This document shows, one piece after another, positions 16,814-25,470 of a DNA stretch of 64,000 nt. Both the position numbers and the translations under genes were made by a program. Each line of letters opens with the position of its first letter. Position 1 is the first letter of the stretch. Source of the stretch: Vicinamibacterales bacterium (GTDB taxonomy: Bacteria > Acidobacteriota > Vicinamibacteria > Vicinamibacterales > UBA2999); the NCBI GenBank assembly GCA_041394705.1, contig JAWKHS010000010.1:124001-188000 (forward strand), given 5' to 3'. The notes below the pieces were generated by a model. It searched no databases. It was not told the DNA's origin and worked only from the letters and a program-made list of their open reading frames with translations.

Positions 16814-17808
16814 CGGACATGCCGACGCTGGCCGCCGTGCCCTCCGACCGTGCCCGCGCCATCCTGGACGCGGTGGGCAGCGTGCAGGTGGTGGTGGTCG
16901 GCGACGTGATGCTCGATCACTTCATGATCGGCAAGGTCACGCGGATCTCGCCCGAGGCGCCGGTCCCGGTCGTCGAGCTCGAGCGCGAGTTCAGCCTGCC
17001 GGGCGGTGCGGCGAACGTCGCCGGAAACGTCGTGGCCCTGGGCGCCCGCGTCACCCTGGTGGGCGTGGCGGGCGACGACCTCGCGGCCGGCGAGCTGCGG
17101 GGGCTGCTCGAGGCGCGCGGCGTGCCGCCCACCGGGCTCATCACGGATCCGGACCGCCCGACGACCAGGAAGACGCGCCTGGCGACGACGCGCCACCAGC
17201 AGGTGGCCCGGGTGGACGTCGAACGCTCCGACGACGTGCCGGCCGAGATCGAGCGCGCGCTGGCCGCGCGGCTGCTGCCGGCCATCGAGGCGGCCGACGC
17301 CGTCGTGGTCTCCGACTATCTGAAGGGCGCGATCACCGCCGGCCTCATGGCCGAGGTGGTGGCGGCCGTACGCGCGCGCCGGGTGCCGCTGCTCGTGGAC
17401 CCCAAGGTGCCGCATCTCCCGTTGTACGCAGGCGCGACGCTGGTGACGCCGAACCACGGCGAGGCGGAAGCGGGCAGCCGGCGGCGCATCCGCACGATCG
17501 CCGACGCACGCGAGGCGGCGCGCGAGCTGCGCGAGTCGCTGCGGGTGGACGGGATCCTCATCACCCTCGGGGAGCAGGGCATGTGGCTCACCGACGGCGA
17601 CGGCGAGGGGCACCTGCCGGCCACCGCGCGGGAGGTGGCCGACGTGACCGGCGCCGGCGACACCGTGATCGCCACGCTCGGCGCGACCCTGGCCGCGGGC
17701 GCGACGCCGGCGGAAGCCGCGTGGCTGGCAACGGCCGCCGCGGGCATCGTGGTGACGCGCTTCGGCACGGCGGTCGCCACCATCGACGAGCTGCGCGCCA
17801 GGCTCTGA
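16810..17808 (+). CDS. hldA: D-glycero-beta-D-manno-heptose-7-phosphate kinase (RfaE/HldE kinase domain)
   Basis: PfkB-family sugar kinase of 332 residues that phosphorylates C1 of D,D-heptose 7-phosphate in ADP-heptose synthesis. It shows VVVGDVMLDHFMIGKVTRISPEAPVPVVE, the LPGGAANVAGNVVALGA motif, the NHGEAEAG segment, and the anion-hole/catalytic DVTGAGDTVIATL motif. The adenylyltransferase half of bifunctional HldE is absent, so this is the stand-alone (HldA-type) kinase. The GTG start overlaps the ligase stop as GTGA; an ATG lies nine bases further. A gmhA gene at 32749-33342 would supply its substrate. Confidence 0.9.
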   Translation: MTDMPTLAAVPSDRARAILDAVGSVQVVVVGDVMLDHFMIGKVTRISPEAPVPVVELEREFSLPGGAANVAGNVVALGARVTLVGVAGDDLAAGELRGLLEARGVPPTGLITDPDRPTTRKTRLATTRHQQVARVDVERSDDVPAEIERALAARLLPAIEAADAVVVSDYLKGAITAGLMAEVVAAVRARRVPLLVDPKVPHLPLYAGATLVTPNHGEAEAGSRRRIRTIADAREAARELRESLRVDGILITLGEQGMWLTDGDGEGHLPATAREVADVTGAGDTVIATLGATLAAGATPAEAAWLATAAAGIVVTRFGTAVATIDELRARL

Positions 17809-17821
17809 CCGACTCGCCCGG

Positions 17822-19441
17822 CTAGTGGCGAAAGTGCCGGCGGCCGGTCAGTACCATCGCCAGTCCGTGCTCGTCGGCCGCGGCCACGACCTCGGCGTCC
17901 CGCACCGAGCCGCCCGGGTGCACGACCGCCGTCGCGCCGGCGGCCGCCACGGCGTCCAGGCCGTCCCTGAACGGAAAGAACGCGTCGGAGGCCGCCACGG
18001 TGCCGGCCAGGACGGGCCCGTCCTGCAGCCGCCACTCACCCGCCTTCGCCGCGGCGAGCTTCACTGCGTCGACGCGGCTCATCTGCCCGGCGCCGATGGC
18101 GCGCGTGCGGTCCCGCTCGGCGAACAGCACCGTGTTCGACTTGACGTGCGCGCACACCTGCCACGCGAAGCGCAGGGCCGCCCACTCCTCCTCGGTCGGC
18201 GCCCGGCGCGTCACGACGCGGACGTGCTCGGCCGGCCAGGCGACGTGCGCCTCCTCCACGACGTCCCGCGCCTGCACGAGCAGGCCGCCGAGCACCGAGC
18301 GCACGTCGCGGCGCAGGGCGGCGGACGCGGGCTCCCGGAACGGCGTCATGTCGGCGACGACGACGCGCATGTTGGCCTTCGCGGCCAGCACTGGACGTGC
18401 GTCGTCGTCCACGGCGGGCGCGACCACGGCCTCGATGAAGGTGGAGGTGAGGGCCCGCGCCGTCGCCACGTCGATGGGACGGTTCAGCCCGACGATGCCG
18501 CCGAACGCCGACAGCGCATCGGCGTCCCGGGCGCGTTCGTACGCGTCGGCTGCCGACGTGCCGAGCGCCACGCCGCACGGGTTCGTGTGCTTGATGACGG
18601 CCGCGGCCGGAGCGTCGAACTCGAGCGCGATCCGGGCGGCGGCGTCCAGGTCGAGCAGGTTCGTGTACGACAGCTCCCGGCCCTGGACGACCAGCGGGCG
18701 GCCGAGGCCCTCACCGCCGCCGACCGCATACCAGCTCGCCGCCTGGTGTGGGTTCTCGCCGTAGCGGAGGTCCCGCACCTTGGAGGCACGGACGATCAAG
18801 TGCGACGGCGCCAGCGGGGCCGCCCCCCTCGTGGCAGGGGCCCCGGCCTCGCTCCCGTACTGGATCGCCTCCAGTTCCTCGGCGATCGTGGCGTCGTAGG
18901 CCGCGGTGTGCGCGAAGGCCCGTCGCGCCAGATCGAAGCGGAAGGCTTCGCCCGGCTCTCCGTCCAGCGCCTCGAGCACGCGGTGGTAGTCGGCTGGGTC
19001 CACGACGACGAGCACGTCGCGGAAGTTCTTGGCGGCCGCCCTGACCATGCTCGGTCCGCCGATGTCGATCTGCTCGATGAGCGCGCCGACGCTGGCCGAC
19101 CGGTCGGCGGCGGTCTTCGCGAACGGGTACAAGTTGACAGCCACGAGGTCGATGAGCCCGATCCCGGCCGCGCGGGCCGCCGCCAGGTCGTCCGGGTCGC
19201 CGCGGCGGGCCAGGATGCCACCGTGAATGGCGGGATGCAGGGTCTTGACCCGGCCGTCCATCATCTCGGGGAAGCCCGTCACCTCCGCCACGTTCGTCAC
19301 GGCGAGGCCTGCGCCGGCAATGGCTGAGGCGGTGCCGCCCGTCGAGACGAGTTCGAATCCCCTGGCATGAAGGCCTTTGGCGAACTCGATGAGACCGGAT
19401 TTGTCGGACACACTGAGGAGGGCACGGCGCATTGGCGGCAT
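17822..19441 (-). CDS. purH: bifunctional AICAR transformylase/IMP cyclohydrolase
   Basis: Catalyses the last two steps of purine synthesis. The 539-residue product has the N-terminal MGS-fold cyclohydrolase (RRALLSVSDKSGLIEFAKGL, STGGTASAI, FPEMMDGRVKTLHPAIHGGIL) and the C-terminal transformylase (LRYGENPHQAASWY, AVIKHTNPCGVALG, and the terminal HPGGSVRDAEVVAAADEHG). Length matches the family (about 530). Starts at 19441 or 19432 are equally possible. It converges on hldA with only 13 bases between them, so the two transcripts probably overlap. Confidence 0.97.
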   Translation of the reverse strand: MPPMRRALLSVSDKSGLIEFAKGLHARGFELVSTGGTASAIAGAGLAVTNVAEVTGFPEMMDGRVKTLHPAIHGGILARRGDPDDLAAARAAGIGLIDLVAVNLYPFAKTAADRSASVGALIEQIDIGGPSMVRAAAKNFRDVLVVVDPADYHRVLEALDGEPGEAFRFDLARRAFAHTAAYDATIAEELEAIQYGSEAGAPATRGAAPLAPSHLIVRASKVRDLRYGENPHQAASWYAVGGGEGLGRPLVVQGRELSYTNLLDLDAAARIALEFDAPAAAVIKHTNPCGVALGTSAADAYERARDADALSAFGGIVGLNRPIDVATARALTSTFIEAVVAPAVDDDARPVLAAKANMRVVVADMTPFREPASAALRRDVRSVLGGLLVQARDVVEEAHVAWPAEHVRVVTRRAPTEEEWAALRFAWQVCAHVKSNTVLFAERDRTRAIGAGQMSRVDAVKLAAAKAGEWRLQDGPVLAGTVAASDAFFPFRDGLDAVAAAGATAVVHPGGSVRDAEVVAAADEHGLAMVLTGRRHFRH

Positions 19442-19507
19442 TCTTGAGACTCAACGGACGGGGCCACGGGCCCGGCGGCCCTGGCGCATGAAACGACGAG
19501 ACAGGCA

Positions 19508-19537
19508 TTGACACTCGGAGACACCCATCGGTATCAT
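19508..19537 (+). promoter_or_regulatory. sigma70-type promoter upstream of cold-shock gene
   Basis: A perfect -35 TTGACA (19508-19513) and a -10 TATCAT (19532-19537) are separated by 18 bases. Transcription would start near 19544, giving a cold-shock leader of about 120 bases. This is one of the clearest promoters in a window whose GC content makes such hexamers rare. Confidence 0.65.
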
Positions 19538-19567
19538 CCAGGTGCGTTTCCCGTGAGGAAGGCAAAA

Positions 19568-19591
19568 GGCCGCAAACGCGCGGCCTTTTTT
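19568..19591 (+). terminator. intrinsic terminator inside cold-shock leader
   Basis: GGCCGC (19568-19573) pairs with GCGGCC (19580-19585) around AAACGC, and TTTTTT follows directly (19586-19591). It is a textbook Rho-independent terminator about 25 bases after the predicted start site and 73 bases before the cold-shock ATG. It would end transcripts from the promoter early unless read through. Confidence 0.7.
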
Positions 19592-19663
19592 CGTGGCCTC
19601 GGATCCCTGCGGATCGGGGGCCGATCGTAAGGTGGCGAGAGCCGCAAGTCAGGACGAACAGCG

Positions 19664-19867
19664 ATGCGCATTACAGGCAAGGTCAAGTGGTTCAACAACG
19701 CCAAGGGCTACGGATTCATCGAGCGTGAGGGCGGCAGCGACGTGTTCGTGCACTACTCGGCGATCCAGGGATCGGGCTTCCGCTCGCTCGAGGAAGGCCA
19801 GGGCGTGGAGTTCGAGATCGTCGATGGCCCGAAGGGGCCGCAGGCCGGCAACGTCCAGCTCGTCTGA
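19664..19867 (+). CDS. cold-shock domain protein
   Basis: A 67-residue OB-fold RNA chaperone. It starts MRITGKVKWFNNAKGYGFIE, with RNP1 (KGYGFIE) and RNP2 (VFVHYSAI), then GFRSLEEGQGVEFEIVDGPKGPQAGNVQLV. The ATG follows AGGACG. The leader contains a promoter and an early terminator, so expression may be set by readthrough or antitermination. Csp proteins melt such hairpins in other bacteria, which makes autoregulation plausible but unproven. A GC-rich hairpin follows the stop. Confidence 0.96.
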   Translation: MRITGKVKWFNNAKGYGFIEREGGSDVFVHYSAIQGSGFRSLEEGQGVEFEIVDGPKGPQAGNVQLV

Positions 19868-19884
19868 GCTCACTGAACCACGAA

Positions 19885-19909
19885 GGCGCCGGCTGCACCG
19901 GCCGGCGCC
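19885..19909 (+). terminator. hairpin after cold-shock gene
   Basis: GGCGCCGGC (19885-19893) pairs with GCCGGCGCC (19901-19909) around a seven-base loop. There is no T tract on either strand. It lies between the cold-shock stop and the 3' end of a convergent gene, so it may act on both. Confidence 0.5.
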
Positions 19910-19936
19910 CCCTCCGCACACTCCCCCACACCAGCC

Positions 19937-20548
19937 TCACTCACCGTCGTCGCCGTCCGAGCCGGACGTCGGCTTGGCCGTGAACGTCACCCGGCCGTCC
20001 TTGGCGCCGACCTTGAAGTCCACGTTCGCGCCGTCCTTCGACAGCTTGCTGAACTGCGCGCGGACGACCTCCTGGAACCGGTCGAACGGCACCTCGGCTT
20101 CGCCAGTGCCGCGCCGCGCCGCGTTCAGTCGCTCGTGCAGCGCGCGCACCGACTCGGCGTCTCCCGGATCGCGCAGCGTCACGACGTCCGGCGTGGGCGG
20201 CTGACGGCGCGCCTCCGGCGAAGGGGTCGAGGCCGGCGGCGTCGCCCCGCCGGACATCCGGCCGCGCACACCAGGTCGACCGCCTTCGCGGCTCTTCAGG
20301 TGGCGCTCCCACAGCTCGCAGAACGAATTGAACCGGGCCTGCAGCCCCTGGAAGCGGAACCGCTCCGCCGTGTTCTGGATGTGCATCCGGTCGTACTGCT
20401 TGACCAGCGACTCCACCCGCGCCCGCGTGTCCCACGGCAGCTTCGGCAGGCGACCCGCGAAGAACAGGTTGTATTCCACCTCGAGCCGCTTGATCTCGGC
20501 TTCGAGCTCCCGGAGCTGCCGATCGAACTGCGTGGTCGGCGCCGCCAT
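19937..20548 (-). CDS. MXAN_5187 C-terminal-domain-like protein
   Basis: A 203-residue protein. Residues 5-95 form a helical domain with LEAEIKRLEVEYNLFFAG, TRARVESLVKQYDRM, and HIQNTAERFRFQGLQARFNSF followed by a Trp/Glu/Arg helix. This resembles the C-terminal domain of Myxococcus MXAN_5187-type proteins; the match is from memory and approximate. A Pro/Ala/Ser-rich linker follows, then a second helical-beta region (VRALHERLNAARRG ... VDFKVGAKDGRVTFTAKP) and an acidic tail. Function is unknown. It starts two bases after the upstream gene's stop, so the two are probably co-transcribed. Confidence 0.75.
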   Translation of the reverse strand: MAAPTTQFDRQLRELEAEIKRLEVEYNLFFAGRLPKLPWDTRARVESLVKQYDRMHIQNTAERFRFQGLQARFNSFCELWERHLKSREGGRPGVRGRMSGGATPPASTPSPEARRQPPTPDVVTLRDPGDAESVRALHERLNAARRGTGEAEVPFDRFQEVVRAQFSKLSKDGANVDFKVGAKDGRVTFTAKPTSGSDGDDGE

Positions 20549-20549
20549 G

Positions 20550-20981
20550 CTAGTCGAGGAGCTGCAGGTACAGCAGCGGCAGCCAGAGTTCGCGGGCGAA
20601 GGGCACGGGGCGGTCGTCGATCAGCACCTCCGACTCGGGCCGGTCGCCGATGAGGGCGTAGAGGTCGCGCAGCGCCCGGCCGTCCGCCGTGAAGTAGCGC
20701 GCGCGGTGCCGGCGCGCCGCGCCGCTGCCGGTCACGCGGTACTCGGGTGCGGCCTCGGCGAGCGCCAGCGCGCGGGCGAACTGGTCGCCGTCGAAATCTG
20801 GAAAGACGAGCGTGAAGGAGAACGGCAGGTCGCGCGCCCCGAAGAGCGCGGCGTGCAGCTCGGGGTCCAGCGCCGCCAGCTCCTCCTGCGAAGGAGCCTC
20901 GGCGAGCTCGACGTATGGCCAGAAACGCTCGAGGGGGCGGCGCGTCGGCACTGCGGGCGCGGAGGCGGATGGTTCGGACAT
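20550..20981 (-). CDS. hypothetical protein
   Basis: Not recognised. A 143-residue soluble protein starting MSEPSASAPAVPTRRPLERFWPYVELAEAPSQEELAALDPEL, if the ATG at 20981 is used; an in-frame start at 21080 exists but overlaps the divergent selA. It contains LPFSFTLVFPDFDGDQFARALALA and ends with a Leu-rich helix (LWLPLLYLQLLD). No signal peptide or membrane segment is seen. It precedes the MXAN_5187-like gene by two bases. Codon use fits its neighbours, and tight spacing supports a real gene. Confidence 0.7.
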   Translation of the reverse strand: MSEPSASAPAVPTRRPLERFWPYVELAEAPSQEELAALDPELHAALFGARDLPFSFTLVFPDFDGDQFARALALAEAAPEYRVTGSGAARRHRARYFTADGRALRDLYALIGDRPESEVLIDDRPVPFARELWLPLLYLQLLD

Positions 20982-21051
20982 CGCGTCACGCGGATGCGCT
21001 TCGCGAACGCGTGAGTTCGTGATGGTATCCTGAACGGCCACCCCTCGCAAG

Positions 21052-22419
21052 ATGGCCGATTTCCGCGCACTTCCGTCCATCGATCGGCTCCTGCAGCTCG
21101 AGACCGTTCATGCGCTCGTGGCCCGCCATGGCCGCGACGCGGCCACGGACGCCCTTCGCGCGGCCGTCACGCGGCGGCGCGCGCTGATCGCCACGGGCAC
21201 CTCGACCGGAAGCGCCGCCCCGCTGGACGACGGCATCGTGGCCGAGGCCGCGGCGGCGCTCGCCGCGGCCGAGACGGGCACGCTGCGGCCCGTGGTGAAC
21301 GCCACGGGCGTGGTCATCCACACCAACCTCGGACGGGCGCCGCTGAGCGCGCGGGCGCTGGCCCGCGTCGCGGAGGTGGCCGGCGGATACGCCACGCTGG
21401 AGTACGACCTGGCGGGCGGGACGCGCGGATCGCGGGCCGTGCACGCCGAGGGCCTGCTCACGGCACTCACGGGCGCCGAGGCCGCCGTCGTCGTCAACAA
21501 CAACGCCGCGGCCATGCTGCTCGTGCTGGCGGCGCTGGCGCGCGGCCGCGAGGTGCTCATCTCGCGCGGCGAGCTCGTCGAGATCGGCGGCGGGTTCCGG
21601 GTGCCGGACATCCTGAGCCAGTCGGGGGCCCTGCTGCGCGAGGTCGGCACGACGAACCGGACGCGCCTCTCGGACTACGTCGCGGCACTGGGCCCGGGCA
21701 CGGGGCTGGTGCTGGCGGTGCATCCCTCCAACTTCCGGGTCGAGGGCTTCACCGAGCGTCCTCCCCTCGCCGACCTCGTGGCCGCGGCACACGACGCGGG
21801 CGTTCCGGTGGTGCAGGACCTCGGTTCCGGCAACGTCGACCCGTCTTCCGGCTGGGAGCCATCCGTCCAGGCGTCGATCGCGGCTGGCGTCGACCTGGTG
21901 GCCGTGAGCGGCGACAAGATGCTCGGCGGCCCACAGGCGGGCCTGGTGCTGGGCCGACGCGAGTTCGTCGATCGCCTGCGCCGGCACCCGCTGATGCGGG
22001 CCCTCCGCGTGGACAAGCTCACCTACGCCGCGCTCGAGGGGACGCTGCTCGATCACCGCGCGGGGCGCGCGCACGAGGGCGTCCCGGTCCTCAGGATGCT
22101 CCACACGCCCGCGGCCGCCATCGCCGCGCGGGCCGACGGGCTCGCCGCGCGTCTGTCCGCGGCTGGCTGGAGCGCCGGCACCGCGGCCGGCGATTCCGCC
22201 GTCGGCGGCGGCAGCGCACCCGGCGTGGGCGTGCCGACCACACTGGTGCGCATCGCGCGCGAGGGCTGGAGCGCCGATCGGCTCGAGGCCTGGCTACGGA
22301 CGCTCGACCCGCCCGTCATCGCGCGGATTCAGGACGACGCCGTCGTGCTGGACCTGCGAACGGTCGAGCCCGAGCGCGATGAGTATCTGGCGGAGGCGCT
22401 GGCACGGGCCAGTCGCTAG
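21052..22419 (+). CDS. selA: L-seryl-tRNA(Sec) selenium transferase
   Basis: PLP enzyme converting Ser-tRNA(Sec) to Sec-tRNA(Sec). The 455-residue product has the N-terminal helical domain (SIDRLLQLETVHALVARHG), the VVNATGVVIHTNLGRAPLS motif, EYDLAGGTRGSR, and the PLP-lysine motif VSGDKMLGGPQAG (about Lys289). Length matches E. coli SelA (463). selB, selC and selD are not in the window; fdhD at 42072 points to a formate dehydrogenase as a likely selenoprotein. It is convergent with nuoN, 17 bases apart. Confidence 0.95.
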   Translation: MADFRALPSIDRLLQLETVHALVARHGRDAATDALRAAVTRRRALIATGTSTGSAAPLDDGIVAEAAAALAAAETGTLRPVVNATGVVIHTNLGRAPLSARALARVAEVAGGYATLEYDLAGGTRGSRAVHAEGLLTALTGAEAAVVVNNNAAAMLLVLAALARGREVLISRGELVEIGGGFRVPDILSQSGALLREVGTTNRTRLSDYVAALGPGTGLVLAVHPSNFRVEGFTERPPLADLVAAAHDAGVPVVQDLGSGNVDPSSGWEPSVQASIAAGVDLVAVSGDKMLGGPQAGLVLGRREFVDRLRRHPLMRALRVDKLTYAALEGTLLDHRAGRAHEGVPVLRMLHTPAAAIAARADGLAARLSAAGWSAGTAAGDSAVGGGSAPGVGVPTTLVRIAREGWSADRLEAWLRTLDPPVIARIQDDAVVLDLRTVEPERDEYLAEALARASR

Positions 22420-22436
22420 TCCCACGTTCCGGCGCT

Positions 22437-23876
22437 CTAGAAGATCGTCGCAATCGACTGCTCGGCCCAGGCGATGACGCCGGCCGGCAGGACACCGAGG
22501 TACAACACGGCGGCCACCGAGGCGACGAGTCCCGCGAGGGCCACGCGGCCGACGGGCGGCGGCACGGGGCGCGCGTCGCGCTCGGACATGTACATCATCA
22601 CCACGATGCGCAGGTAGAAGTACACCGACACCACGGACGACAGCACGCCGATGATGGCCAGCCAGTAGTAGCCCTGGCTCACGGCCGCGCTGAACGTGTA
22701 CCACTTGGCGATGAAGCCCGCGGTCGGCGGGAAGCCGCCCAGCGACAGCAGGAACACCGTCATCAGTGCCGCGATGCCGGGGTGCGACTTCGCCAGACCC
22801 GCGTAGTCACGGAGTTCGTCGTTCGCGCGCTCGCGCGAACCCAGGAGCGCGATGATGCCGAACGCGCCGACATTGGTCACGGCGTAGGCCGCCAGATAGA
22901 ACAGCAGCGACGCCTTGCCGATGTCGTTGCCGGCGATGATGGCCACCATCAGGTACCCGGCGTGCGCGATGCTGGAATAGGCGAGCATCCGCTTGATGCT
23001 CGTCTGCGACACGCCCACCACGGTGCCGACGATCATCGTGGCGGCCGCGATGGCCCAGAGCACGGGCGTCCAGTCGTCGATGACCGGCCCGAGCGCCGAG
23101 AGGAAGACGCGGGCGAAAGCCGCGACGGCCGCCGCCTTCACGCCGGTGGACATGAAGCCCGTGACCACGGCCGGCGCGCCCTCGTAGGCGTCGGGCGACC
23201 ACATGTGGAACGGCACCGCCGAGACCTTGAAGGCGAAGCCCACGATCAGCAGGCCCACGGCGACGAGCAGCATCGGGCTGTCGGACATCGACTGTGCGGC
23301 GATCGCCGCGCCGGCGCGCTCGAGGTGGGTCGTCCCGGTCACGCCGTAGACGAACGCGATGCCGTAGAGGAAGAACGAGCTGGCGAACGCTCCCAGCAGG
23401 AAGTACTTGAAGGCGGCTTCCGACGCGTTCGGCTGGTCGCGGCGCAGGCCCGTCAGCACGTAGACGGCGATCGACATCGTCTCGAGCGCCAGGAACAGCA
23501 GCAGGAGGTCGCTCGCCTGCGCCATGAGCATCATCCCCACGATGGCGAACAGGACCAGCGCGTAGTACTCGCTGGTCGGCAGGCCGTCGCGCTCGGCGGT
23601 GTCGCCCGAGAACACCACGGTGAGGATGCCGATGACGACCAGCACCAGGTTCACGAACAACGAGAAGTTGTCGGCCGTGACCACGCCGAAGCTGTGCGTG
23701 TTGCGGCCCCACAGGAGGACGGACGCCACGCCGGCGCCGACGAGGCCGATGATGGCCAGGCCACCGACGGGCATCGTCTCGCCCTTCGACCGGAAGGCCT
23801 CCGCGAGCATCACGAAGAGGCCCGCCAGCGAGACGCAGAGGACCGGAATGACGGCGTCGAACGCGCTGGTGTCCAT
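22437..23876 (-). CDS. nuoN: NADH-quinone oxidoreductase subunit N
   Basis: Antiporter-like proton-pumping membrane subunit of complex I, 479 residues with about 14 membrane helices. Typical segments are LLFLALETMSIAVYVLTGL, EAAFKYFLLGAFASSFFLYG, KVSAVPFHMWSPDAYEGAP with the key Lys on the discontinuous helix, and RMLAYSSIAHAGYLMVA. The ATG at 23876 is three bases beyond the nuoM stop. It is the last gene of the operon and converges on selA. Confidence 0.97.
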   Translation of the reverse strand: MDTSAFDAVIPVLCVSLAGLFVMLAEAFRSKGETMPVGGLAIIGLVGAGVASVLLWGRNTHSFGVVTADNFSLFVNLVLVVIGILTVVFSGDTAERDGLPTSEYYALVLFAIVGMMLMAQASDLLLLFLALETMSIAVYVLTGLRRDQPNASEAAFKYFLLGAFASSFFLYGIAFVYGVTGTTHLERAGAAIAAQSMSDSPMLLVAVGLLIVGFAFKVSAVPFHMWSPDAYEGAPAVVTGFMSTGVKAAAVAAFARVFLSALGPVIDDWTPVLWAIAAATMIVGTVVGVSQTSIKRMLAYSSIAHAGYLMVAIIAGNDIGKASLLFYLAAYAVTNVGAFGIIALLGSRERANDELRDYAGLAKSHPGIAALMTVFLLSLGGFPPTAGFIAKWYTFSAAVSQGYYWLAIIGVLSSVVSVYFYLRIVVMMYMSERDARPVPPPVGRVALAGLVASVAAVLYLGVLPAGVIAWAEQSIATIF

Positions 23877-23879
23877 CGC

Positions 23880-25454
23880 CTACTTGCCCCCGCTCGTCAT
23901 GGCGCGCCCGGCCGCCGGCGTCCCGGACGAGAACCACGAGCGCCAGCCAGCGTCGACCCGCATGGGCTCGCGCGCCTCCATGCGCTGCACCAGCCGCGCC
24001 ACGGCCGGTTCCATCGGCGCCAGGAAGATGTTGGGCACGACGCCCATCAGGATGGCCATCGCGCACAACGGGCCGACGACCGCCCATTCCCTCAGGTTCA
24101 GGTCGGGCAGGTGCCGGTTCTCCTCGTTGGTCACGGCGCCGTAGTAGACACGCTGGAACATCCAGAGCATGTACACCGCCGAGAGGATCACGCCCAGGCC
24201 GGCGACGACGACGAAGCGGGGTTGCCAGCGGAACGTGCCCAGCATGATGAGGAACTCGCCGACGAATCCGTTCATGCCGGGCAGCCCGACGGAGGCGAGC
24301 GTGATGAGCAGGAACGCCGCGGTCAGCCGGGGCATGACGGCCTTGAGGCCCCCGAACTCCGAGATGAGACGCGTATGGCGGCGGTCCGAGAGCATCCCGA
24401 CCACGGCGAAGAGCCCGCCGGTGCTGATGCCGTGCGCGAGCATCTGGTAGGTGGCGCCCTGGATGCCCTGCACGTTCATGGCGGCGATGCCGAGCACGAC
24501 GAAACCCATGTGGCTGACCGACGAGTAGGCCACGAGCTTCTTCATGTCGGGCTGCACCATCGCCACGAGCGCCCCGTAGACGATGGCCACGACCGACAGC
24601 GTCGCCAGGAGCGGCGCGAAGCCCAGCGCCGCCTCGGGGAACAGCGGAATCGCGAAGCGCACGAGGCCGTAGCCGCCCATCTTCAGCAGCACGCCGGCCA
24701 GGATCACGGAGCCCGGCGTGGGCGCCTGGACGTGCGCGTCCGGCAGCCAGGTGTGGAAGGGGAAGAGCGGCACCTTGATGGCGAAGGCGACCGCGAAGGC
24801 GAGGAAGAACCAGTACTGGAGGTGCTCCGGCACCCTGAGCTCGTAGAGCCGCAGCAGGTCGAACGAGTACTGCCCGGTGGCCTGCTGGTGCAGCCACGCG
24901 ATGCCGATGATGGCGATGAGCATCAGCACCGACCCGGCCATCGTGTAGAGCAGGAACTTGATCGAGGCGTACAGCCGCTGGTCGTAGCCCCAGATCCCGA
25001 TGAGGAAATACATCGGGATGAGCATGAAGTCCCAGAACACGTAGAAGAGGAAGAGGTCCAGCGAGACGAAGACGCCGATCATGGCGGCTTCGAGCAGCAG
25101 CATGAAGACCGAGAACTCCTTCACGCGCTCGTGGATTGACTCCCACGACGTCAGGAGGGCGATGGGCGTCAGGAAGGTGGTGAGCACGACGAGCATCAGG
25201 CTGATGCCGTCCAGGCCCAGCGAGTACTCGATGCCGAAGGTCGGAATCCAGGCGTGCCGCTCGGCGAACTGGAATGCCGGCGCCTCGGGCGACGCGTCGA
25301 ACGACGCCCAGACCGCCAGCGACACCACGAACGGCAGCAGCGAGGCTGCCAGCGCCGTCCAGCGAACGGCCTGGTCCTTCGCGCCGTCGCGGTTGGGCAC
25401 CGCGGCCAGCAGGATCCCGCTCACGAGCGGCAGGGCGATGAGCAGGGTCAGCAT
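23880..25454 (-). CDS. nuoM: NADH-quinone oxidoreductase subunit M
   Basis: Second antiporter-like subunit, 524 residues with 14 predicted helices. Conserved pieces include SLGLDGISLMLVVLTTFLTP, LFYVFWDFMLIPMYFLIG (the Glu/Asp region of TM5 reads WDFMLIP), KVPLFPFHTWLPDAHVQAPTPGSV, and KLVAYSSVSHMGFVVLG. The ATG at 25454 follows the nuoL stop by 16 bases. The final 30 residues form a cytoplasmic or periplasmic tail ending MTSGGK. Confidence 0.97.
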   Translation of the reverse strand: MLTLLIALPLVSGILLAAVPNRDGAKDQAVRWTALAASLLPFVVSLAVWASFDASPEAPAFQFAERHAWIPTFGIEYSLGLDGISLMLVVLTTFLTPIALLTSWESIHERVKEFSVFMLLLEAAMIGVFVSLDLFLFYVFWDFMLIPMYFLIGIWGYDQRLYASIKFLLYTMAGSVLMLIAIIGIAWLHQQATGQYSFDLLRLYELRVPEHLQYWFFLAFAVAFAIKVPLFPFHTWLPDAHVQAPTPGSVILAGVLLKMGGYGLVRFAIPLFPEAALGFAPLLATLSVVAIVYGALVAMVQPDMKKLVAYSSVSHMGFVVLGIAAMNVQGIQGATYQMLAHGISTGGLFAVVGMLSDRRHTRLISEFGGLKAVMPRLTAAFLLITLASVGLPGMNGFVGEFLIMLGTFRWQPRFVVVAGLGVILSAVYMLWMFQRVYYGAVTNEENRHLPDLNLREWAVVGPLCAMAILMGVVPNIFLAPMEPAVARLVQRMEAREPMRVDAGWRSWFSSGTPAAGRAMTSGGK

Positions 25455-25470
25455 GAACGCACCAGTCCGA

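Noticed and set aside
16810..17808. Bifunctional HldE instead of the kinase alone
   Set aside because: The frame ends right after the PfkB domain, and no nucleotidyltransferase sequence follows; the next gene is convergent purH.
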